This document shows positions 1-8,914 of a DNA stretch of 64,000 nucleotides, piece after piece. Each line of letters opens with the position of its first letter. Within the stretch, counting starts at the first letter, position 1. The translations under genes and the position numbers were made by a program. This DNA comes from Janibacter indicus (lineage in GTDB: Bacteria > Actinomycetota > Actinomycetes > Actinomycetales > Dermatophilaceae): assembly GCF_900176385.1 (NCBI RefSeq), contig NZ_FWXN01000007.1, positions 157,796 to 221,795 of the forward strand, written 5' to 3'. A model generated the notes under the pieces. That model worked only from the letters and a program-made list of their open reading frames with translations. It ran no database searches and was not told the DNA's origin.

Positions 1-2
1 CG

Positions 3-971
3 ACGATCGAGGCGGTCCTCGAGGCGCCGATGGCCGTCCTCGTCGCCCAGCAGCACGCCGCCCGCGGCGAGGCGGTCGCCGAGATGAAGGCCGACGGCAT
101 CGAGTACGAGGAGCGGATGCGCCTGCTCGACGAGATCACCTGGCCGCGGCCGCTCGCCGAGGAGCTCGCGGCCGCCTTCGAGACCTACCGCCAGACCCAC
201 CCGTGGCTGCCCGAGGAGGCCCTCGTCCCGAAGTCGGTCGTGCGCCTCATGTGGGAGGAGGGCATGTCCTTCGCCGACTTCGTGCGGCGCTTCACCCTCG
301 GCCCGCGCGAGGGACTCGTGCTGCGCTACCTCACCGACGCCTACCGCACCCTGACACGCACCGTGCCCGAGGCGCACTCCTCGCCGCAGCTGCGCGAGAT
401 CGTCGAGTGGCTCGGCGAGACCGTGCGGCAGACCGACTCCTCGCTCCTCGACGAGTGGGAGGCACTCACGGACCCCGATGCGGCCACCCGGCTGGCCGAG
501 GGCCGCGAGGCCACGGCACCGCCGCGCCCGCTGTCCGCCCGCACCGGCCCCTTCCGGACCATGGTGCGCGGTGCCCTGTGGCAGCGTGTCGAGCGCGCAG
601 CGCGCGACGACCTGTCGGCGCTGTCGGCCCTCGAGGCCGCGGCGGCCGAGCTCGCCGACGACGGCCGCGCGCCACTGATGCGCCACGACGACTGGGACGT
701 CGCCCTCGGCGACTACTGGGAGGAGCACGACCGCATCGGGACCGACCAGGACGCGCGCGGTCCGCACCACCTGCACATCGCGGAGGTTCGTGGCCCGGCA
801 CCGGGGCTCGACCCCGACGTGGCCCCCGACGTGCGGCTGTGGGAGGTGCGCCAGACCCTCGCCGACCCCGAGGGCGACGGCGACTGGGTCATGGAGGCCA
901 CCGTCGACCTCGACGCGTCCGACCGCGTCGGCGAGACGGTCGTGCTCGCCACCGCCCTGCGGCGGTTGTGA
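3..971 (+). CDS. DUF3516 domain of a DEAD/DEAH-box helicase, 3' end only
   Basis: The reading frame is open from the first bases of the window, so this is the C-terminal part of a longer protein and its start lies upstream. The visible ~320 residues are rich in Glu, Arg and Trp and match my recollection of the DUF3516 region found after the two RecA-like domains of an actinobacterial helicase (for example the stretch around PREGLVLRYLTDAYRTL). No helicase motif is visible because those lie before the window. The ATG at 30 is internal. Likely role is RNA or DNA unwinding in the cytoplasm; substrate unknown. The identification rests on family resemblance only. Confidence 0.75.
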   Translation, partial: TIEAVLEAPMAVLVAQQHAARGEAVAEMKADGIEYEERMRLLDEITWPRPLAEELAAAFETYRQTHPWLPEEALVPKSVVRLMWEEGMSFADFVRRFTLGPREGLVLRYLTDAYRTLTRTVPEAHSSPQLREIVEWLGETVRQTDSSLLDEWEALTDPDAATRLAEGREATAPPRPLSARTGPFRTMVRGALWQRVERAARDDLSALSALEAAAAELADDGRAPLMRHDDWDVALGDYWEEHDRIGTDQDARGPHHLHIAEVRGPAPGLDPDVAPDVRLWEVRQTLADPEGDGDWVMEATVDLDASDRVGETVVLATALRRL

Positions 972-980
972 GCCCGCGCA

Positions 981-986
981 TATCCT
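981..986 (+). promoter_or_regulatory. -10 hexamer TATCCT before the ABC binding-protein gene
   Basis: TATCCT lies 9 bases before the ATG at 996, implying a leaderless or nearly leaderless transcript. Confidence 0.45.
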
Positions 987-995
987 GACGACCTG

Positions 996-2467
996 ATGAC
1001 CACGCTCCCCCGGCGTCTCGCCCACCTCCTGCTCGCGCTCGCCGTGGCCCTCGGCCCGGCGCTCCTGTCCGCGCCCGCCGCGCACGCTGCGCCTTCCGTT
1101 CCCGCGACCCCCGAGAGGACGTCCGCCCAGGTGCCCGACCCCCTTCGGGTCGGGACCGAAGGGGTGTACGCCCCTTCTCGATCAAGCAGGGCGACGACTT
1201 CACCGGCTTCGACGTCGAGGTGATGAAGGCCGTCGGCGAGCGTCTCGGGGTCGAGGTCGAGTTCGTCGCGACGCCGTGGGACTCGATGTTCGCCGCCCTG
1301 GCCGCAGGGCGCTTCGACGTCGTCGCCAACCAGGTCAACGTCAACCCCGAGCGGGAGAAGCTCTACGACCTCTCCGACCCCTACGTCGACACCGCGGGCG
1401 TCCTCGTCGTCGCCGAGGACAACCCCGAGGGGATCGAGGAGCTCTCCGACCTCAAGGGCATGCGCGCCGCCGAAAACCTCACGAGCAGCTGGGCCGAGGT
1501 GGCCAAGGACCACGGCGCCGAGATCGTCGGCGTCGACGGGATGAACGAGGCGATGTCGAGCCTCAAGGAGGGTCGCGTCGACGCGATCGTCAACGACAAG
1601 CTGGCGGTGCGCAACTACATCGCGACCAGCCCCGACCCAGGGGTCAAGATCGTCGCCGAGACCGACGACCAGGCCCAGTCGGTCTTCGCCGCGAAGAAGG
1701 GCACCGGCTACATGCCGGAGATCAACCAGGCCCTCGCGGAGATGGAGGAGGACGGCACCACCCAGGCGATCTACGACAAGTACTTCTCCGCCGACAAGGC
1801 CGCCCCGAGCGCCTGGGACCTCGTCAAGGACAATGCCTGGCCCATGGCCTGGGCGACGATCAAGGTGACGATCCCGCTCACCGCGATCTCCTTCGCCATC
1901 GGCCTCGTGCTCGCCCTCGTCACCGCCATCGGCCGCATGTCGACCTCCGCCGTGCCACGGGCCATCGCGCGCGCCTACATCTCGATCATCCGGGGCACCC
2001 CGCTCCTCGTGCAGCTCTTCCTCATCTTCTACGCCCTGCCCGAGATCGGCATCGACCTGCCGCCGTTCGTCGCCGCCGTCATCGCCCTGTCGCTCAACGT
2101 CGGCGGCTACGCGGCCGAGGTCATCCGCTCGGCCATCGAGTCGATCCCCAAGGGCCAGTGGGAGGCGGCGCAGACGATCGGCATGGGGCCACGGACGGCG
2201 CTGCGGCGGATCATCCTGCCGCAGGCGGCCCGCACGGCGATCCCGCCGCTGTCCAACACCCTCGTCTCCCTGCTCAAGGACACCTCGCTCACCTCGATCA
2301 TCCTCGTCGTCGAGCTGACCCAGACCGCCCGGTTCGCCGCGGCACCGACCTTCCAGTACATGCCGATGTTTGCGCTCGCCGCCCTCTACTACTGGATCAT
2401 CTGCACGATCCTGTCCGTCCTCCAGGACCGCGCCGAGGAGAGGTTCAGCCGTTATGTCGCAGCCTGA
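996..2467 (+). pseudogene. Polar amino-acid ABC transporter, fused substrate-binding protein and permease, frameshifted
   Basis: The N-terminus (from the ATG at 996) is a signal peptide ending AHAA followed by VPDPLRVGTEGVYAP. The reading frame then changes. In the second frame the protein continues FSIKQGDDFTGFDVEVMKAV, a type 3 periplasmic binding domain, and from about 1830 a GlnP/HisM-type permease with several membrane segments. The shift sits in the C-run at 1171-1174: one more C would give an uninterrupted protein of about 490 residues. The ATPase gene follows with a 14-bp overlap. The fused binding-protein/permease layout is known for polar amino-acid importers. As written, the exported product would be truncated. 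This may be a real indel or a homopolymer sequencing error. Confidence 0.85.
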
Positions 2468-3245
2468 GGTGGTCGTCTCCGCGGCCCACGTCCGCAAGAG
2501 CTTCGGTGACAAGGAGGTCCTGCGCGACATCTCCTTCGAGGTCGGCTCCGGCGAGGTGACGGTCGTCCTCGGGCCCTCGGGCTCGGGCAAGACCACCCTG
2601 CTGCGCGCCCTCGGCGGGCTCGAGCGCCCCGACGCCGGCGTCATCACGGTCGGCGACGCGAGCCTCGACTTCGGCGAGCTGACGCCCGGACGTCACGACC
2701 GGCTCCCCCGGGGTCAGCGCGAGCAGCTGACCGCGCTGGGCCGGCAGAGCGGCTTCGTCTTCCAGGGACACAACCTCTTCGCCCACAAGAGCGCCCTCGA
2801 CAACATCACCGAGGGCCCCGTCGTCGTGCAGGGCGAGGACCCGCAGGCCGCCCGCGAGCGGGCCCTGGCCCTGCTCGACCAGGTCGGTCTGTCCGAGCAC
2901 GCCGACAAGTACCCCTTCCAGCTCTCCGGCGGACAGCAGCAGCGGGTCGGCATCGCCCGGGCCCTCGCCCTGCGCCCGTCGGTCGTGCTCTTCGACGAGC
3001 CGACCTCGGCGCTCGACCCCGAGACGGTCGGTGAGGTGCTGCAGGTCATGCGCGACCTCGCCGAGCAGCACTGGACGATGGTGGTCGTCACCCACGAGAT
3101 CCGCTTCGCCCGGCAGGTCGCCGACGAGGTGCTCTTCATCGACGGCGGGGTCGTCGTCGAGCGCGGCGCACCCGAGCAGGTGATCCTCGACCCGCAGGCC
3201 GAGCGGACCCGGTCCTTCCTCCAGCGGATCCTCGACCCGCTGTGA
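2454..3245 (+). CDS. Polar amino-acid ABC transporter ATP-binding protein
   Basis: The 263-residue ATPase carries Walker A GPSGSGKTT, a Q-loop region (QSGFVFQGHNLFAH), the signature LSGGQQQR, Walker B VVLFDEPTSALDPE and the switch histidine in VVVTHE. It belongs to the GlnQ/HisP group. The ATG at 2454 is preferred over upstream in-frame starts because GAGGAGAGG lies about 10 bases before it and the homology begins here. It overlaps the permease gene and would energise import by the fused binding-protein/permease upstream. If that gene is truly broken, this ATPase has lost its partner. Confidence 0.9.
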   Translation: MSQPEVVVSAAHVRKSFGDKEVLRDISFEVGSGEVTVVLGPSGSGKTTLLRALGGLERPDAGVITVGDASLDFGELTPGRHDRLPRGQREQLTALGRQSGFVFQGHNLFAHKSALDNITEGPVVVQGEDPQAARERALALLDQVGLSEHADKYPFQLSGGQQQRVGIARALALRPSVVLFDEPTSALDPETVGEVLQVMRDLAEQHWTMVVVTHEIRFARQVADEVLFIDGGVVVERGAPEQVILDPQAERTRSFLQRILDPL

Positions 3246-3249
3246 CGCC

Positions 3250-3579
3250 ATGATCCTCGTCGACCCGCCCACGTGGCCCGGCTGGGGTCGCACGTGGAGC
3301 CACCTCGTCTCGGACGACTCGCTCGAGGAGCTGCACGCCTTCGCGCAGCGACTCGGCATCCCGCACAAGCTCTTCGACGAGGACCACTACGACGTGCCGA
3401 TCGAGCGCTACGACGAGGTCGTCGCCGCCGGCGCGACGCCCGTGAGCGGCGGCGAGCTCATCCGGCGGCTCATCCGCAGCGGCCTGCGGGTCACGCAGGC
3501 GCAGCGAGGTCGCGCGGGCCACCCGCCCGTGAGCCCGTCCTCGGCAGGCCGTCGGGCGAAGTCGCGACCGGACTCATAG
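3250..3579 (+). CDS. DUF4031 family protein
   Basis: A 109-residue protein beginning MILVDPPTWPGWGRTWSHL, typical of the small DUF4031 family. No catalytic motif with a proven role is known to me; the conserved Trp, Asp and His residues (SDDSLEELHAF, DEDHYDVP) suggest a metal-binding or hydrolase-like fold, but that is a guess. It starts 4 bases after the ATPase stop, so it is probably co-transcribed with the ABC genes. The C-terminal 25 residues are low-complexity and basic. Confidence 0.7.
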   Translation: MILVDPPTWPGWGRTWSHLVSDDSLEELHAFAQRLGIPHKLFDEDHYDVPIERYDEVVAAGATPVSGGELIRRLIRSGLRVTQAQRGRAGHPPVSPSSAGRRAKSRPDS

Positions 3580-3641
3580 GCTGGGTGGCGCAGCACCACC
3601 GATACGACGCAACACGCACCAGACACAAGGGGACATTCAGC

Positions 3642-4175
3642 ATGGGTAAGCACCTGACCACCGCCCGATCCTGCGCGCTCGTCGCGATCGCCGCTCTCGG
3701 CCTGTCCGCCTGCGGCGCACTCGGCGACGGCGACGGCGACTCGACCGTGACGGTCACCGAGTCCTCGCAGGACCAGAGCCAGACCTCCGAGCCCACGGCT
3801 CAGAGCACCACCACGACGCCCACCTCCACGGCGAGCACGACGGAGAGCCCCACCGAGAGCTCCACCGCGAGCTCGAGCGATGTGACCAACACTCCTCCTG
3901 CCGGGTCCACGCCCAACACCGACACCTCGAAGTCGATCGACGTCAACACCCTGACGGAGAAGGTCGAGGCCCACACCGACAGCCAGATCCCCCCGGACGT
4001 GACCCTGTCGTGCATGGGAGGCCTCGTGCTCGTCGCCAACGAGACCCAGAAGTGCTCGTGGATGGACTCCAACGGCAACGTCACCCGACTGACCATCACG
4101 GTCGACTGGGCAGCAGTGGTCGGCGACCAGATCCAGTACAACCTGTCGCTGGAGAACTCCGCCTACACGCCCTGA
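3642..4175 (+). CDS. Secreted lipoprotein, probably DUF4333-like
   Basis: The 177-residue product has a lysine-containing N-terminus, a hydrophobic stretch and the lipobox LSAC, so it should be lipidated and anchored outside the membrane. A Ser/Thr-rich linker of about 70 residues (TTTTPTSTAS) precedes a small C-terminal domain with two cysteines (LSCMG and QKCSW) that could form a disulfide, resembling DUF4333. The ATG at 3642 was chosen because AAGGGG lies 9 bases upstream and the signal peptide starts there. Function unknown. Confidence 0.75.
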   Translation: MGKHLTTARSCALVAIAALGLSACGALGDGDGDSTVTVTESSQDQSQTSEPTAQSTTTTPTSTASTTESPTESSTASSSDVTNTPPAGSTPNTDTSKSIDVNTLTEKVEAHTDSQIPPDVTLSCMGGLVLVANETQKCSWMDSNGNVTRLTITVDWAAVVGDQIQYNLSLENSAYTP

Positions 4176-4185
4176 CCAGCGGCCC

Positions 4186-4845
4186 TCACGGGCCACCGCG
4201 GAGCCGGTCGAGCTCGCGTCGCAGGTTGACGCGGGCTCGACCGCTCCAGCGCTCGTGCGCGTGGTCGGTGAGATAGAGCCGCCCCCGCTCGACGAAGGGG
4301 GCGAGCACCGCGCTCCTGCCCCGCGCGAAGTCCTCGTCGCCGACCATGCCGTACTCGATCCGGACCTGGTGGCAGTAGGCGTCGAAGCGCTCGGTCGGCG
4401 CCGCGAGGATCCACAGGTCGGCGTCGTGGAAGGCGCGAGCCGCAGGGCCCGGCGCGCTCATCTCGTGGGTGGCCGACTCCCGGACCAGCCGGGCGACGAG
4501 GGCGAGATCCGAGGGACCGAGGCCCAGGTCAGCGAGGCGCTGCTGCGCCAGCTCCGCAGACGCCTGCTCGTTGGCGCCGGCGGCGGCGTGGGTCTCGTAG
4601 ACCGCGTCGTGGTACCACGCAGCCAGTCCGGCGAGGTGACGCTTCCGCGCGGGGAGGTCACCCCCTTCGGCCAGCTCGTCGAGGGCCGCGAGAACCTCCG
4701 CGAGGTGCACGACGTCGTGGTAGGAACGGTGGTCCTCGAGCCACCGGTCGAGGAGATCGGTGACCTCCGCCGCGGCCCGCTCGTGGGGTGCGGCGGGGCA
4801 CAGAGCGGTCACATCGGCGTGCCATCGACTGCGCAACGTGTCCAC
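4186..4845 (-). CDS. HD-domain metal-dependent phosphohydrolase
   Basis: A 219-residue cytoplasmic protein with the HD-superfamily pattern: YHDVVHL, then AAWYHDAVY with the HD pair, then ATHEM, then FHDADLWILA. These supply the histidines and aspartates for one or two metal ions. It resembles the stand-alone predicted hydrolases of COG4339. The start codon is GTG at 4845. The gene is divergent from the permease at 4863 with only 17 bases between starts, so transcripts are probably leaderless or begin inside the neighbour. Its stop is 10 bases from the lipoprotein stop (convergent). The substrate is unknown. Confidence 0.8.
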   Translation of the reverse strand: MDTLRSRWHADVTALCPAAPHERAAAEVTDLLDRWLEDHRSYHDVVHLAEVLAALDELAEGGDLPARKRHLAGLAAWYHDAVYETHAAAGANEQASAELAQQRLADLGLGPSDLALVARLVRESATHEMSAPGPAARAFHDADLWILAAPTERFDAYCHQVRIEYGMVGDEDFARGRSAVLAPFVERGRLYLTDHAHERWSGRARVNLRRELDRLRGGP

Positions 4846-4862
4846 CGTGCAATTCTGCCGGA

Positions 4863-6362
4863 ATGAGCGCTGACTCCCCGCGGAGCGACACCCTCGAGTC
4901 CGTCCGGCGTGCGGGCGTCGAGACCACCGGCATCGAGATCATCGACGAGGCCGACCGGACCGCCCGCCCGGCCGACCTCTTCTGGCCGTGGTTCGCGGCC
5001 AACGTCTCCGTCTTCGGCATCTCCTACGGCAGCTTCGTCCTCGACTTCGGGATCTCCTTCGGTCAGGCCCTGCTGGTGTCCGTGATCGGCATCGTCGTCT
5101 CCTTCCTGCTGTGCGGGCTCGTCGCCGTGGCGGGCAAGCGCGGCTCGGCACCGACGATGGTCATCTCGCGAGCCGCCTTCGGCGTCCAGGGGCAAAAGCT
5201 GCCGGGCGTCGTCTCGTGGGTCGTCTCGATCGGGTGGGAGACCTTCCTGGCGATCATGGCCACGCTCGCGACGGCGACCGTCATGCGCGAGCTCGGCTGG
5301 GGCGGAGGCACGCCGACCAAGGTCGTCGCCATGCTCGTCGTCGCGGCCCTCATCGTCGGCGCCTCGGTCGCGGGCTACCACCTGATCATGCGTATGCAGT
5401 CGTGGCTGACCTGGCTGACCGGGCTGGCGACGATCGTCTACGTGGGCCTGACCGTGGGGCACATCGAGTGGTCGACCCTGACCTCCCTCGAGGGCGGGTC
5501 CTTCCAGCAGGTGCTCGGCGCGCTCATCATGGTGATGACCGGCTTCGGCCTCGGGTGGATCAACATCGCCGCCGACTGGTCGCGCTACCAGAGCCGCGAG
5601 GCCTCCTCCGGCGCGATCGTCGCGTGGAACACCCTCGGCGGCGCCCTGGCGCCCGCGCTCCTCGTCGCCTACGGCATCGGTCTGGCCGGCTCCGACGAGA
5701 CCCTGCGCGCCGGCATCGTCGCCGATCCGGTCGGCACCCTCGCGACGATCCTGCCGACCTGGTACCTCGTGATCTTCGGTGTCGCGGCCGTGCTCGCGCT
5801 CGTCTCGGGCGCCGTCCTGGGCATCTACTCCTCGGGCCTGACCCTGCTGAGCCTCGGGGTGCGCATCCCCCGCCCGGCGGCGGCCGGCCTCGACGGCCTG
5901 CTGCTCACCCTCGGCACGATCTACGTCGTCTTCTTCGCCGAGAACTTCCTTGGCCCCTTCCAGTCCTTCCTCATCACCCTCGGCGTGCCGCTGGCCGCCT
6001 GGGCCGGCATCTTCCTGTCGGACCTCGCGCTGCGCCGGCGTGACTACGACGAGGAGGCGCTCTTCGACGCCCGTGGGCGCTACGGCTCGGTCGACTGGAT
6101 CTCCATCGGCACGATGGTCCTCGCCTCAGTCATCGGCTGGGGTCTGGTGACCAATGCGATGCCCGACTCGACGTGGAACAACTGGCAGGGCTACCTGCTC
6201 AAGGCCTTCCTCGGCACCGAGCTCGTCGAGGACCCCGCCGGCAACTACTGGGCCGGCGACTGGTCCTACGCCAACCTCGGCGTCATCGTCGCCCTCGGGC
6301 TCGCCTTCGTCATCACCCTGGTCGCGCGACGGGGCATCGTGCGGCGGCAGGAGGAGCGATGA
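4863..6362 (+). CDS. NCS1-family nucleobase permease (cytosine permease type)
   Basis: The 499-residue protein is strongly hydrophobic with about 12 membrane segments. The N-terminal region DLFWPWFAANVSVFGISYGS is typical of the cytosine/purine permease (CodB/PucI) branch of NCS1 symporters. The start at 4863 is where homology begins; no convincing ribosome site is seen. It overlaps by 4 bases (ATGA) an isochorismatase-like hydrolase gene, so permease and enzyme are translationally coupled. This suggests uptake and first-step breakdown of a nitrogenous compound. The exact substrate cannot be read from the sequence. Confidence 0.85.
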   Translation: MSADSPRSDTLESVRRAGVETTGIEIIDEADRTARPADLFWPWFAANVSVFGISYGSFVLDFGISFGQALLVSVIGIVVSFLLCGLVAVAGKRGSAPTMVISRAAFGVQGQKLPGVVSWVVSIGWETFLAIMATLATATVMRELGWGGGTPTKVVAMLVVAALIVGASVAGYHLIMRMQSWLTWLTGLATIVYVGLTVGHIEWSTLTSLEGGSFQQVLGALIMVMTGFGLGWINIAADWSRYQSREASSGAIVAWNTLGGALAPALLVAYGIGLAGSDETLRAGIVADPVGTLATILPTWYLVIFGVAAVLALVSGAVLGIYSSGLTLLSLGVRIPRPAAAGLDGLLLTLGTIYVVFFAENFLGPFQSFLITLGVPLAAWAGIFLSDLALRRRDYDEEALFDARGRYGSVDWISIGTMVLASVIGWGLVTNAMPDSTWNNWQGYLLKAFLGTELVEDPAGNYWAGDWSYANLGVIVALGLAFVITLVARRGIVRRQEER

Positions 6363-6928
6363 CCGAGCTGCCCCCGCTCGACGACGCCTGGCTGGTGGTC
6401 ATCGACCCCCAGCGGATCTTCGCCGACCCCACCTCGGAGTGGGGCTCGCCGATGTTCGACGACGCGCTCGCGCCGATCAAGTCCCTGCGCTCGAGCTTCG
6501 GTGCCGGGCGCACGATCGTCACGCGGTGGGTCCCCGGCTCGGAACGACCCGGCTCGTGGGGGCCCTACTTCGAGCGCTGGTCCTTCGCTGATCGCCCCGC
6601 GACCGACCCGGTCTTCGACCTCGTCACCCCGGCCGCGGGCTGGAGCAACCGCGGGTCGGTGGACTGCTCGACCTTCGGCAAGTGGGGTGAGCCGCTGACC
6701 CGCATCACCGGCCCCACCTCGACGATCGTGCTCGCCGGTGTCTCGACCGACTGCTGCGTCATCTCGACGGCGCTGCCGGCCGCCGACGACGGTGCCACCG
6801 TCGTGGTGGCCGCCGACGCCTGTGCGGGCTCGACCCAGGACAACCACGAGGCCGCCCTGCAGGTCATGGCGCTGTACTCGCCGCAGATCGAGGTCGCGAC
6901 GAGCGCGGCGGTGCTCAGCTCACGGTGA
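6359..6928 (+). CDS. Isochorismatase-like cysteine hydrolase
   Basis: The 189-residue protein has the triad of the family: Asp in VVIDPQR near residue 15, Lys in FGKWG, and the nucleophile Cys in GVSTDCCVISTA. These enzymes hydrolyse amides, carbamates or vinyl ethers. RBS GGAGGAG lies just before the ATG, which overlaps the permease stop. Coupling with an NCS1 permease suggests amide or ureide breakdown (an N-carbamoyl compound is possible), but this is inference. The end overlaps the convergent VOC gene by 14 bases. Confidence 0.82.
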   Translation: MTELPPLDDAWLVVIDPQRIFADPTSEWGSPMFDDALAPIKSLRSSFGAGRTIVTRWVPGSERPGSWGPYFERWSFADRPATDPVFDLVTPAAGWSNRGSVDCSTFGKWGEPLTRITGPTSTIVLAGVSTDCCVISTALPAADDGATVVVAADACAGSTQDNHEAALQVMALYSPQIEVATSAAVLSSR

Positions 6929-7322
6929 TGTTGACCATCCACGGGATGCCGTAGCGGTCGGTGAAGGAGCCGTACTCGTCACCCCACATCTGCACCTCGA
7001 GGGGCATCTCGATCTCGGCCCCGGCCGTCAGACCGGCCCAGTAGCTGCGCAGCAGCTCGGTCTCGTCGCCGCTGATGCTGATCGTCACCGAGGTGCCCAG
7101 GGTGCGGGTCATGCCGGGCGGGGTGTCGCTGGCGAAGATCGTGTAGCCCGCCTCGGTGACGAGGCTGGCGTGCATCACCTGGTCGGCGATGTCGCCGGCG
7201 TCGGGCATGCTGTCGCCGAAGGTGTGGACGAGCAGCTCACCCCCGAGCACCGACTGGTAGAACTCCATCGCCTCGCGGGCGTTGCCGTCGAAGTTGAGGT
7301 AGGGGTTGAGTTTGGAAGCCAT
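6915..7322 (-). CDS. VOC-superfamily (PhnB/glyoxalase-like) protein
   Basis: A 135-residue protein starting MASKLNPYLNFDGNAREAME, typical of the PhnB/3-demethylubiquinone-methyltransferase-like VOC family in which two beta-alpha-beta-beta-beta units form a dimeric barrel. Motifs FYQSVLGGEL and WGDEYGSFTDRYGIPWMVN fit. Family members bind metals or small ligands; no specific function can be assigned. The ATG at 7322 is preferred over upstream in-frame codons because the domain begins there. It is followed by lysG on the same strand 10 bases upstream. Confidence 0.82.
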   Translation of the reverse strand: MASKLNPYLNFDGNAREAMEFYQSVLGGELLVHTFGDSMPDAGDIADQVMHASLVTEAGYTIFASDTPPGMTRTLGTSVTISISGDETELLRSYWAGLTAGAEIEMPLEVQMWGDEYGSFTDRYGIPWMVNITVS

Positions 7323-7332
7323 GGCTCCGACG

Positions 7333-8241
7333 CTAGCCCCGGCCACCGACAGCGGGTAGTGCCGTGGGGCGAACGGGCCGCAGCGCCCGAGCCGCCTCGT
7401 GCACCGCCTCGCCGAGCCGCTCGATCCGCGCGGTGCGCAGCGTCCACGCCTGCCAGTACAGCGGGACGTCGCGGTGCTCCCGCTGACGCAGCAGCACCAG
7501 CCGGCCGGTGTCGAGGTCATCGCCCACCTGGGCCTCCGGGAGCATGGCCCACCCCAGCCCGGCCCGCACTGCCGCGGCGAAGCCCTCCGAGGAGGGCACC
7601 TGCGAGGTCGGCGGGACCACGCCGACCCCGAGGTCGCGCAGCACCCCGTGCTGCAGGTCGTCCTTGGCGTTGAAGCGCAGGACCGGCATGCGCTCCCAGT
7701 CGTGCCCACGGCCCTTCGCGAACTCCTCCGCCAGCGGTGCCGCTGCCACCGGCAGGTAGCGCATCGACCCGAGCGGTTCGGTGCGGCAGCCCGCGACCGG
7801 GGTCGGGTCGGCGGTCACGGCCCCCACGACCGCACCCCGCCGCAGGTGGTCGGCGCTGTACTCCTCGTCCTCGACCTCGAGGTGCAGCCGCACGTCAGGC
7901 CAGCCCGACGCGGTCGCGAGCACCGGCTCGAACCACGTCGCGAGGGAGTCGGCGTTGACGGCGACCGGGAGCTCGACGGGAGCGGACCCCCCTTCGCCCA
8001 GGTCGGCGCGGAGCTGGTCGGCGAGCAGGACCATCTGCCGAGCCGTGCGCACGACCGCCGTGCCGGCGGCGGTGGCCCGCACGGGAGCGCTGCGCTCGAC
8101 GAGCACCCGGCCGGCCGCGGCCTCGAGCGCCTTGATCCGCTGGCTGACGGCGGAGGGGGTGATGCCCAGCGCACCGGCCGCCGCCTCGAAGGTTCCCTCG
8201 TCGACGACGGCGAGCAGGGCGCGGAGCTGATCGATCTGCAT
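7333..8241 (-). CDS. lysG: LysR-type regulator of the ArgP/LysG family
   Basis: A 302-residue LysR regulator. The N-terminal winged helix (MQIDQLRALLAVVDEGTFEAAA, then ITPSAVSQRIKALE) is followed by an effector-binding domain. The ArgP/LysG family is recognised by this N-terminus and by divergent pairing with a LysE exporter gene. By analogy with Corynebacterium LysG it would activate lysE when lysine or arginine accumulates. The ATG at 8241 is supported by a leaderless -10 (TAGCAT) six bases upstream. Confidence 0.88.
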   Translation of the reverse strand: MQIDQLRALLAVVDEGTFEAAAGALGITPSAVSQRIKALEAAAGRVLVERSAPVRATAAGTAVVRTARQMVLLADQLRADLGEGGSAPVELPVAVNADSLATWFEPVLATASGWPDVRLHLEVEDEEYSADHLRRGAVVGAVTADPTPVAGCRTEPLGSMRYLPVAAAPLAEEFAKGRGHDWERMPVLRFNAKDDLQHGVLRDLGVGVVPPTSQVPSSEGFAAAVRAGLGWAMLPEAQVGDDLDTGRLVLLRQREHRDVPLYWQAWTLRTARIERLGEAVHEAARALRPVRPTALPAVGGRG

Positions 8242-8247
8242 GAAGCA

Positions 8248-8253
8248 ATGCTA
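8248..8253 (-). promoter_or_regulatory. -10 hexamer for lysG
   Basis: TAGCAT on the minus strand lies 6 bases before the lysG ATG, so transcription would begin at or next to the start codon. Confidence 0.55.
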
Positions 8254-8299
8254 ATGACACTGCAGACTCTTTCGCTGGCCTTCAGGTGGACCCGACGCC

Positions 8300-8305
8300 T
8301 ACCGT
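8300..8305 (+). promoter_or_regulatory. -10 hexamer for lysE
   Basis: TACCGT ends 6 bases before the GTG at 8312. Between it and the lysG -10 lie 46 bases, which should hold the LysG binding site. Confidence 0.55.
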
Positions 8306-8311
8306 CAGCCC

Positions 8312-8905
8312 GTGATCGTCTCCGCCGTCGCTGGCCTGCTCACCGGCCTCACCCTCATCGTCGCCATCGGCGCGCAAAATGCCTTCGTGCTGCGCCAAGG
8401 GATCCGGCGTGAGCACCTGGCCCCCGTCGTGCTCATCTGCATCGCCGCCGACACCCTGCTCATCATGCTCGGCACGGCGGGTGTGGGCGCACTCGTCAGC
8501 GACCACCCGACCGCGGTGCGCGTCGTCACCTGGCTCGGCGCGGCCTACCTCGTGGGTTACGGCCTGCTCGCCCTGCGCCGGGCCGCGTCGCCGGAGGGCC
8601 TCGAGGCCACCGCTCTTGCCGGCCGCGGGTCGGTCATCGCGAGCACGCTCGCCATCACCTTCCTCAACCCGCACGTCTACCTCGACACCGTGCTCATGCT
8701 CGGGTCGATCGCCAACGGGCACGGCGAGCAGCGGTGGGCCTTCGCGACGGGGGCGGCGCTCGGCAGCATCGTGTGGTTCACCGGCCTCGGCCTCGGGGCC
8801 CGGGCGCTCGCCGGCCCGCTGGGCCGCCCGGGGACGTGGCGCGTCCTCGACGGCCTCATCGGCCTGACGATGATCGGGCTGGCGGTCCTGCTCGTCAGCC
8901 GTTGA
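8312..8905 (+). CDS. lysE: LysE/ArgO-type basic amino-acid exporter
   Basis: The 197-residue membrane protein has the LysE signature at its N-terminus (IVAIGAQNAFVLRQGI) and six predicted hydrophobic segments, with FLNPHVYLDTV in the middle. It exports lysine or arginine across the cytoplasmic membrane and prevents toxic accumulation during growth on peptides. The start is GTG at 8312. Divergence from lysG with a 70-bp shared promoter region is the classic lysG-lysE arrangement. It ends 9 bases before the convergent hflX stop. Confidence 0.9.
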   Translation: MIVSAVAGLLTGLTLIVAIGAQNAFVLRQGIRREHLAPVVLICIAADTLLIMLGTAGVGALVSDHPTAVRVVTWLGAAYLVGYGLLALRRAASPEGLEATALAGRGSVIASTLAITFLNPHVYLDTVLMLGSIANGHGEQRWAFATGAALGSIVWFTGLGLGARALAGPLGRPGTWRVLDGLIGLTMIGLAVLLVSR

Positions 8906-8914
8906 CCGCGACGG

